Shown here in pieces: positions 57,233-64,000 of a stretch of 64,000 nucleotides of DNA. Positions within the stretch are counted from its first letter, which is position 1; the number at the start of each line of letters is the position of its first letter. Below the pieces are notes generated by a model. That model had not been told where the DNA came from. It made no database searches and was given only the letters and a program-made list of their open reading frames with translations. Source of the DNA: Hordeum vulgare subsp. vulgare. Taxonomy: Eukaryota > Streptophyta > Magnoliopsida > Poales > Poaceae. The position numbers and the translations under genes were made by a program. Where the stretch lies: positions 111,044,189 to 111,108,188 of the forward strand of contig NC_058523.1 of NCBI RefSeq assembly GCF_904849725.1. Direction: 5' to 3'.

Positions 57233-60059
57233 GACCATGACCATGGTTCCCACTTCGGAGAGTTGGCTTCGATCCCGGATCCGACCTCGGCGCCCGGGCA
57301 ACTGCAAACGGCCATTGCCGAACACACATCCCTCGCGGAAGCTACGGAGGTCAGCTCCGAAAATCATCAAGAGATCGATCTGGATAGCCTCTCGATGTTA
57401 AACGAGACGCTCTATTAGATCCAATCGTTGAAGATCACGAATGGCCCAGGTCCGACCTATACTCTAACCAGTCCACGTGCGGATTATGAGGATTTTACAG
57501 TCCACCCACCACCCACTTGGTAGCCACCGTCATAGACTTAACCGACGTGTTGGATTACGCCTCCGAGGAGGTCGAAGACATGGATTATGCAGCCGATGAC
57601 CCCGTCCCTATAAATACGGGGCGATGGACTGCCACCTCCACCTACGACGTTTACATGGTGGACATACCCAATAACAATAGTGATCATACCCCATGCCACA
57701 AAATGATGATAAGTCCGGGTATAAGCCATCAAAGAGCCGAAAGATGCGTAAACAAGCCAAGGCGAACAAAGGAAAGGCGACCATATAGGGCGTCGGGGAG
57801 AATACAACCCAACAGGACACCGGTAACCTCGAAGCTCCCGAGCAGCCACCGGAGGACCCGAACAAGCCCGAAGGCCAGTCCTATCCCGGCGACCCCGAAG
57901 ACTTAGACGATGACAACTACCTCCCTCGTGACGATGTGGAGGATAGCTTGGAGGCCGAAGACTTCACAGTTCCAAGGCACACTAGAATATCCCTACTCAT
58001 AAATTACATCTTTGGAACACCGGGCTTCTATCGGCTCAGCACCCTCTGTCGCGGTAGAGAAGTAAATCTCAGGATGTTGGTGGTCCTTTCGAGGAGGCAG
58101 AGGTGCAGTTGCCATCGTACGGGGCTTCACCCTTGGCCAGTGCATCATGGTCCTCGCAAAAGCCATCCGAGCTCCCTCTATGCAGATAGAGCGCTTCAGG
58201 ACTTTGAGATGAGGCACAACATCGTAAAATTTCCGCACTAAGCCGAAATAACTGCTCGATAGAGGCTCGGTAGGCCACAACCGGATGCAGAGGTCCTTCA
58301 TGACCAGATCCGTCATCCTGTGCAATTCCATAAGCTATTTCATTTGATTGACAAGAAGGGGGTTGGCCTTGGGAGCTTGGAAATGTGCCCAGAAAAGCCT
58401 CTGCCCGGCGTCCCCATCGTGGACCGCGTAGTGCTTCGCCGCATATGCTGGACTCCATGGGAGGTCCGTAAAGGCGCCTAGGGAATGCCATAGCCATGTA
58501 AGAAAGACAAACCTGTTTAGACCAAAGGCACTTTGCAGTAAGTATGGCTTACCATCCGCAACCTTCTTGGCCTGGCGTACTTCTTCTTCGAAGAAACGCC
58601 TCTCTATCCACTCCGATTTGAGCTCGGGGGACAGCTTGGAGAGCTCGGTCGCTTGTTCCGAGAACTTTTGGTCCATGGCCTCGCTTTTAGTGCTTGCATC
58701 CTGAAGCTCCTGCAGGACCTCATCCACCCTAGCCTTGTGCCCACTGCTCTCGATCTTCAACGAGTTTAGCTCGACGGTGGTCTGCTCCGTCAACATCTTA
58801 TGAGCGGCGGCCTCCTGCTTGGCCTTCTCCAACTCAACCATGAGTTTTTCCAACTCCATGTCCATAGCTACTGACATAATAAAAATTACGATGTCTTATA
58901 AAAAATCCAGACAATACTAAACTTCTAAAGTACAACAAGAGTCTCAGCAGCATGGATTAAGCTTACCCTGCTTCTCGTCGAGCCGACTATTAAGTCGGCT
59001 GAGTTCCTCATCGGAAACCTGGAGTTTCTGGTTCAACTCGGCAAATTCAAGGGCGTTGATAGACACAGCTGAGGACGAGGTCTGCAAGATAAAATAGGGA
59101 TTGATAAGCATTAGAACTAATAGGATTGGAATATTTGGTCGAAGTACCCTACTAAGCTATTATAGTTCATGGGTCCCCAAACTAATTTTGTTCAAAGACC
59201 ACAAGTTCTTTTGAGCCACGGGCAAGTTTTTCACCTCACCCATGGCTCGGGGGCTATCATACCTATAAGGCATGTAAGAAACTTATAAATAAAATTAACA
59301 CTAATCGGTTTACCTCGAAGCCTGCCAGCAAACCGTTGAAGGTTCCCTTGAGTCCGCTATCAACACAATGGATGCTTTGCAGAATCGTACCCATAAGGCT
59401 GCGATGTTCATCGACGATGGATGAGCTGGATAGGGCCTCCTTAATCATTGTAGGCCACTCGACCGCAGCCCTTTCTATCATAGGCGGCACCGTAGGCAAT
59501 GTTGAAGACACCGGAGGAGGAGAACTCCTTGGATGTGTATCCCGGGGAAGCTCGGACGAATCCAAGCCTCCCTCTCCCCTTGTCGGGAAAGGATTGACCT
59601 CCTGGGTCTAGGTGACCGAGGCATGAACCTCGGCTAGGACCTCTTGGTCTTCGGTGGTCGAGGTATTTACCTCGGCCATCACCACCTCGTCCCCCGTGCT
59701 CGGAGGGGCTTGGTGGGATATCACCACCGCAGCTTCGTCCGATGGATGAGGGAGAGTAGTGCGGGATGCATTCCCACTCTCCGCCACTTCGACCGGCGAT
59801 GAACCCCCCTGCGAGACCTGGTCCGTCAGGAGGTCTCGGGCAGGGCTGCGTCGGAGAAAGGAGCATGTGTGATTTCCAACAAAAGCTTAGTATAATTTAT
59901 TAAATACAATTCGGATTCCATACCTTTGGGCCGGGGGCTTGACCCTGGGGGTCCTTATGAGAACCCTCTCAAAGGCTTTGGAGTCCTCATCGGAATCCAG
60001 GCTCTCGTCGGACAGGATGACCTTGCTTTTGCAGAGTCTCTTCGGTGCCTAGGGAGGCA
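57233..60059 (-). pseudogene. Antisense ORF of the Gypsy element (putative Gypsy-type transposon domain)
   Basis: On the minus strand, protein-like stretches are interrupted by stops and probable introns. They are a Glu/Lys/Ala coiled-coil segment (58877-58560, MELEKLMVELEKAKQEAAAH...), RLFWAHFQAPKANPLLVNQM (about 58395), a segment with IRLWPTEPLSSSYFGLVRKF (about 58285-58235), and an upstream Ser/Pro-rich part (59565-59290). Retand/Grande-type elements carry such an extra ORF antisense to gag-pol, of unknown function. On the plus strand 57233-57420 continues the sense frame cut at 32431 (Glu/Asp-rich, ending in TAG at 57417). Broken here by stops and by the insertion at 60060. Confidence 0.5.
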
Positions 60060-61865
60060 TGTTGGGGAACGTCGCATGGGAAATAAAAATTTTCCTACGC
60101 GCACGAAGACCTATCATGGTGATGTCCATCTACGAGAGGGGATGAGTGATCTACATACCCTTGTAGATCGTACAACAGAAGTGTTAGTGAACGTGGTTGA
60201 TATAGTGGAACGTCCTCACGTCCCTCGATCCGCCCCGCGAACAATCCCGCGATCAGTCCCACGATCTAGTACCGAACGGACGGCACCTCCGCGTTCAGCA
60301 CACGTACAACTCGACGATGATCTCGGCCTTCTTGATCCAGCAAGAGAGATGGAGAGGTAGAAGAGTTCTCCGGCAGCGTGACGGCGCTCCGGAGGTTGGT
60401 GATGACCTTGTCTCAGCAGGGCTCCGCCCGAGCTCCGCAGAAACGCGATCTAGAGGAAAAACCGTGGAGGTATGTGGTCGGGCTGCCGTGGAAAAGTCGT
60501 CTCAAATCAGCCCTAAAACCTCCGTATATATAGGTGGGAGGGAGGGGAGGAGGCAGCCTCAAAACCTAAAGGTTTGGCCGAAATTGGAGGTGGAGGAGTC
60601 CTCCAATCCTACTTGGAGTAGGATTCCACCTTCCCACTTGGAAACTCTTTCCACGTTGTGTTTTTTCCTTCTCAAACCTTATGGGCCTTAGTGGGAACTT
60701 ATTCCAGCCCACTAGGGGCTGGTTTATCTCTTCCCATAGCCCATGAGACCCCTTGGGGCGTGACACCCCTCCCGATGGTCCGCGGCACCCCTCCCGGCAC
60801 TCCCGGTACACTACCGATGAGCCCGAAACTTTTCCGGTAATGCACGAAAACCTTCCGGTAACCAAATGAGGTCATCCTATATATCAATCTTCGTTTCCGG
60901 ACAATTCCGGAAACCCTCGTGACGTCCGTGATCTCATCCGGGACTCCGAACAACATTCGGTAACCAACCATATAACTCAAATACGCATAAAACAACGTCG
61001 AACCTTAAGTGTGCAGACCCTGCGGGTTCGAGAACTATGTAGACATGACCCGAGAGACTCCTCAGTCAATATCCAATAGCAGGACCTGGATGCCCATATT
61101 GGATCCTACATATTCTACGAAGATCTTATCGTTTGAACCTCAGTGCCAAGGACTCATATAATCCCGTATGTCATTCCCTTTGTCCTTCGGTATGTTACTT
61201 GCCCGAGATTCGATCGTTAGTATCCGCATACCTATTTCAATGTCGTTTACCGGCAAGTCTCTTTACTCGTTCCGTAATACAAGATCCCGCAACTTACATT
61301 AAGTTACATTGCTTGCAAGGCTTGTGTGTGATGTTGTATTACCGAGTGGGCCCCGAGATACCTCTCCGTCACACGGAGTGACAAATCCCAGTCTCGATCT
61401 ATACTAACTCAACGAACACCTTCGGAGATACCTGTAGAGCATCTTTATAGTCACCCAGTTACGTTGCGACGTTTGATACACACAAAGCATTCCTCCGGTG
61501 TCCGTGAGTTATATGATCTCATGGTCATAGGAACAAATACTTGACACGCAGAAAACAGTAGCAAAAAATGACACGATCAACATGCTATGTCTATTAGTTT
61601 GGGTCTAGTCCATCACATGATTCTCCTAATGATGTGATCCCATTATCAAGTGACAACACTTGCCTATGGCCAGGAAACCTTGACCATCTTTGATCAACGA
61701 GCTAGTCAACTAGAGGCTTACTAGGGACAGTGTTTTGTCTATGTATCCACACAAGTATTGTGTTTCCAATCAATACAATTATAGCATGGATAATAAACGA
61801 TTATCATGAACTAAGAAATATAATAATAACTAATTTATTATTGCCTCTAGGGCATATTTCCAACA
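60060..61865 (-). repeat. Angela copy 3, 3' LTR
   Basis: 1,806 bp, begins TGTTGGGGAACGTCGC and ends CATATTTCCAACA. The GC-rich leader block (60540-60800) diverges strongly from copies 1 and 2, while both ends match well. Confidence 0.9.
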
Positions 61866-61942
61866 GTCTCCCACTTGCACTAGAGTCAATAATCTAGTTC
61901 ACATCACCATGTGATTCCAACGAATCCAACACCCATATAGTT

Positions 61943-64000
61943 ATGGGGTCTGATCACGTCTTGCTCGTGAGAGAGGTTTTAGTCAACGGTTCTGAAACTT
62001 TCAGATTCGTGCGTTCTTTACAAATCTTTATGTCATCTTATAGATGCTGCTACTACGTGCTATTCGGAAATGCTCCAAATATCTACTCTACTATACGAAT
62101 CCGTTTCACTACTCATAGTTATCCGGATTAGTGTCAAAGCTTGCATTGACGTAACCCTTTACGACAAACTCTTTAACCACCTCCATAATCGAGAAAAATT
62201 CCTTAGTCCATTAGTTACTAAGGATAAATTTCGACCGCTGCTAGTGATTCAATCATGGATCACTCTCTGTACCTCTCAACATACTTTGAGTCAAGGCACA
62301 CTTCAGGTGAGGTACACAGCATGGCATACTTTAGATTCTACGGCTTAGGCATAGAAGACGACCTTCATCTATTTTCTTTATTCTGTCGTGTTCGGGTTTT
62401 GAGTCTTACTCAAATTCACACCTCACAACGCAACCAAGAACTCCTTTTTTGCTGGTCTATTTTGAACTCTTTCAAAAACTTGTCAAGGCATGCATCTTGT
62501 TGAAACTTCTATTAAGCGCTTTCGATCTATCTCCATAGATCTTTGATGCTCAACGTTCAAGTAGCATAATCCAGGTACTCCTTTGAAAACTTCTTTCAAA
62601 CAACCTTGTATGCTTTACAGAAATTCTACATTACTTCTGATCCACAATATGTCAACCACATATACCTATCAGAAATTCTATAGTGCTCCCACTCACTTCT
62701 TTGGAAATACAAGTTTCTCATAAACCTTGTACAAACCCAAAATCTTTGATCATCTCATCAAAGTGTATATTCCAACTCCGAGATGCTTGCACCAGTCCAT
62801 TGAAGGATCACTGGAGCTTGCATACTTGCTAGTATCTTTAGGATCGACAAAACCTTCTGGTTGTATCACATACAATGTTTGCTCAAGGAAACCGTCGAGA
62901 AAACAATGTTTTGACATCCTACGTGCAATATTTCATAAATAATGCATCAACAACTAACATAATTCTAACAGACTTTTAGCATCGCTACGAGTGAGAAAGT
63001 CTCATCATAGTCAACTGTTTGATCTTATCGAAAACATCTTTGCGACAAGTCGAGCTTTTCTTAATAGTGACTTATCACCATCATCGTCTGTCTTCTTTTA
63101 AAGATCCATTTTTACTCAATAGTCCTATGACCATCAAGTAGTTCTACCAAAGTCTACACTTTGTTTTCACACATGGATCCTCTCTCGGATTTCATGGCTT
63201 CCAGCCATTTGTCGGAATCTGGGCCCACCATCGCTTTCTCCATAACTCGTAGGTTCACTGTTGCTCAACAACATGACCTCCAAGACAGGGTTACCGTACT
63301 ACTCTGCAGCAGTACGCGACCTTGTCGACCTACGAGGTTTGTAGTAACTTGATTCGAAGCTCAATGATCATCATCATCAGCTTCCACTTCAATTGGTGTA
63401 GGCGCCACATGAACAACTTCCTGCACCCTGCTACACACTGGTTGAAGTGATGGTTCAATAACCTCATCAAGTTCTACTACCCTCCCACTCAATTCTTTCG
63501 AGAGAAACCTTTCCTCGAGAAAGGATCCGTTTCTAGAAACAAACACTTTGCTTTCGGATCTGAGATAGGAGATGTACCCAACTGTTTTGGATATCATATG
63601 AAGATGCATTTACCCGCTTTGGGTTCGAGCTTATCAGACTGAAACTTTTTCACATAAGTGTCGAAACCCCAAACTTTCAAGAAACGGCAGTTTAAATTTC
63701 TCTAAACCTCAGTCTATACTGTGTCATCTCAACGGAAATACGCGGTACCCTATTTAAAGTGAGTGCGGTTGTCTCTAATGCATAACCCATAAACGATAGT
63801 GGTAATTCGATAAGAGACATCATAGTATGCACCATACCAAATAGTGTGTGGCTATGACGTTCAGACACATCATCACACTATGATGTTCCAGGTGGCATGA
63901 ACTGCGAAACAATTTCCACATTGTCTTAACTGTGTACCAAAACTCGTAACTCAGATATTCATTTCCATGATCATATCGTAGACAGTTTATCCTCTTGTTA
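61943..64000 (-). pseudogene. Angela copy 3 pol remnant: RNase H, RT, integrase end
   Basis: Homologous to 48917-51230 of copy 2 but with many small indels and stops. RNase H and RT (about 61940-63130) are only recognisable by nucleotide similarity. The best kept stretch is the linker between integrase and RT (63609-63361), with ESKVFVSRNGSFLEERFLSK and the acidic run EVEADDDDH. It continues beyond the window. It is far older than copies 1 and 2. Confidence 0.75.

Larger units (their letters stand above)
31646..60059 (+). mobile_element. Gypsy element with antisense ORF (Retand/Grande-like), interrupted
   Basis: The LTR is 31646-32115. The internal region is 32116-32431, then interrupted by the chromovirus (32432-57232), and resumes at 57233 up to 60059, where the third Angela copy is inserted. 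The internal 5' part has a sense-strand frame (32160 on, ending in the insertion). The later part reads as protein only on the minus strand. Its own pol and 3' LTR lie outside the window. The clade is inferred from the antisense ORF and LTR motifs, not from RT. Confidence 0.6.
60060..64000 (-). mobile_element. Angela-type Copia element, copy 3, reverse, decayed, runs off window
   Basis: The 3' LTR is 60060-61865 and pol sequence continues to the right edge. The left flank is AGGCA (60055-60059); the matching duplication is outside the window. The LTR belongs to a subgroup (ATATTTCCAACA end; a different central block 60540-60800) closer to the stub at 11678 than to copies 1 and 2. Confidence 0.88.

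Overview
This is nuclear DNA of a large-genome grass, most likely a Triticeae species (wheat, Aegilops, barley or rye group). The evidence is three copies and one stub of an Angela/BARE1-type Copia retrotransposon with LTRs of about 1.8 kb, Triticeae-style Stowaway MITEs, long nested Gypsy elements, and a single intron-rich host gene. I recognise no other host gene. Family names come from memory of sequence motifs; no database was searched.

Layout. 1-1929: part of a reverse-oriented, long-LTR Gypsy-like element. 1930-4501: 5'-truncated LINE. 4518-8517: a Stowaway-type MITE split by a 3.8-kb mariner-like transposon (4630-8396), which carries a decayed DD39D transposase on the minus strand and a cysteine-rich open frame on the plus strand. 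8535-9494: MITEs and a LINE tail. 9737-23110: a four-level nest (short-LTR Copia, then an Angela-type LTR stub, then an Athila-like Gypsy, then a complete Angela element with ATAAG target duplication). 23180-24250: an unclassified repeat. 24469-28622: a 12-exon host gene for a BRAP2/BRIZ-type RING plus UBP-zinc-finger ubiquitin ligase, apparently intact, with one GC-AG intron. 28623-30299: 3' flank with MITEs. 30300-64000: a second four-level nest (SIRE/Maximus-like Copia, then a Gypsy with an antisense ORF, then a 24.8-kb Tekay-like chromovirus insertion, then a second complete Angela in reverse orientation with ATGAT target duplication). A third, decayed Angela runs off the window.

The only gene that looks functional is the BRIZ homologue, which sits in a small low-TE island of about 6 kb between the two nests. 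All transposon reading frames are broken by stops or frameshifts; what is broken is described and nothing is restored.

The most unusual signal is in the chromovirus LTRs. Each LTR carries two tandem tRNA-like units: a consensus RNA polymerase III A box, a consensus B box at tRNA spacing, and a T-run terminator. The unrelated-looking LTR at the left window edge, on the other strand, carries the same architecture. In both, the units lie about 0.5-0.6 kb downstream of a strong 5' splice site. In the chromovirus a 3' splice site lies one base before the gag ATG, so the tRNA-like units would be inside a leader intron.
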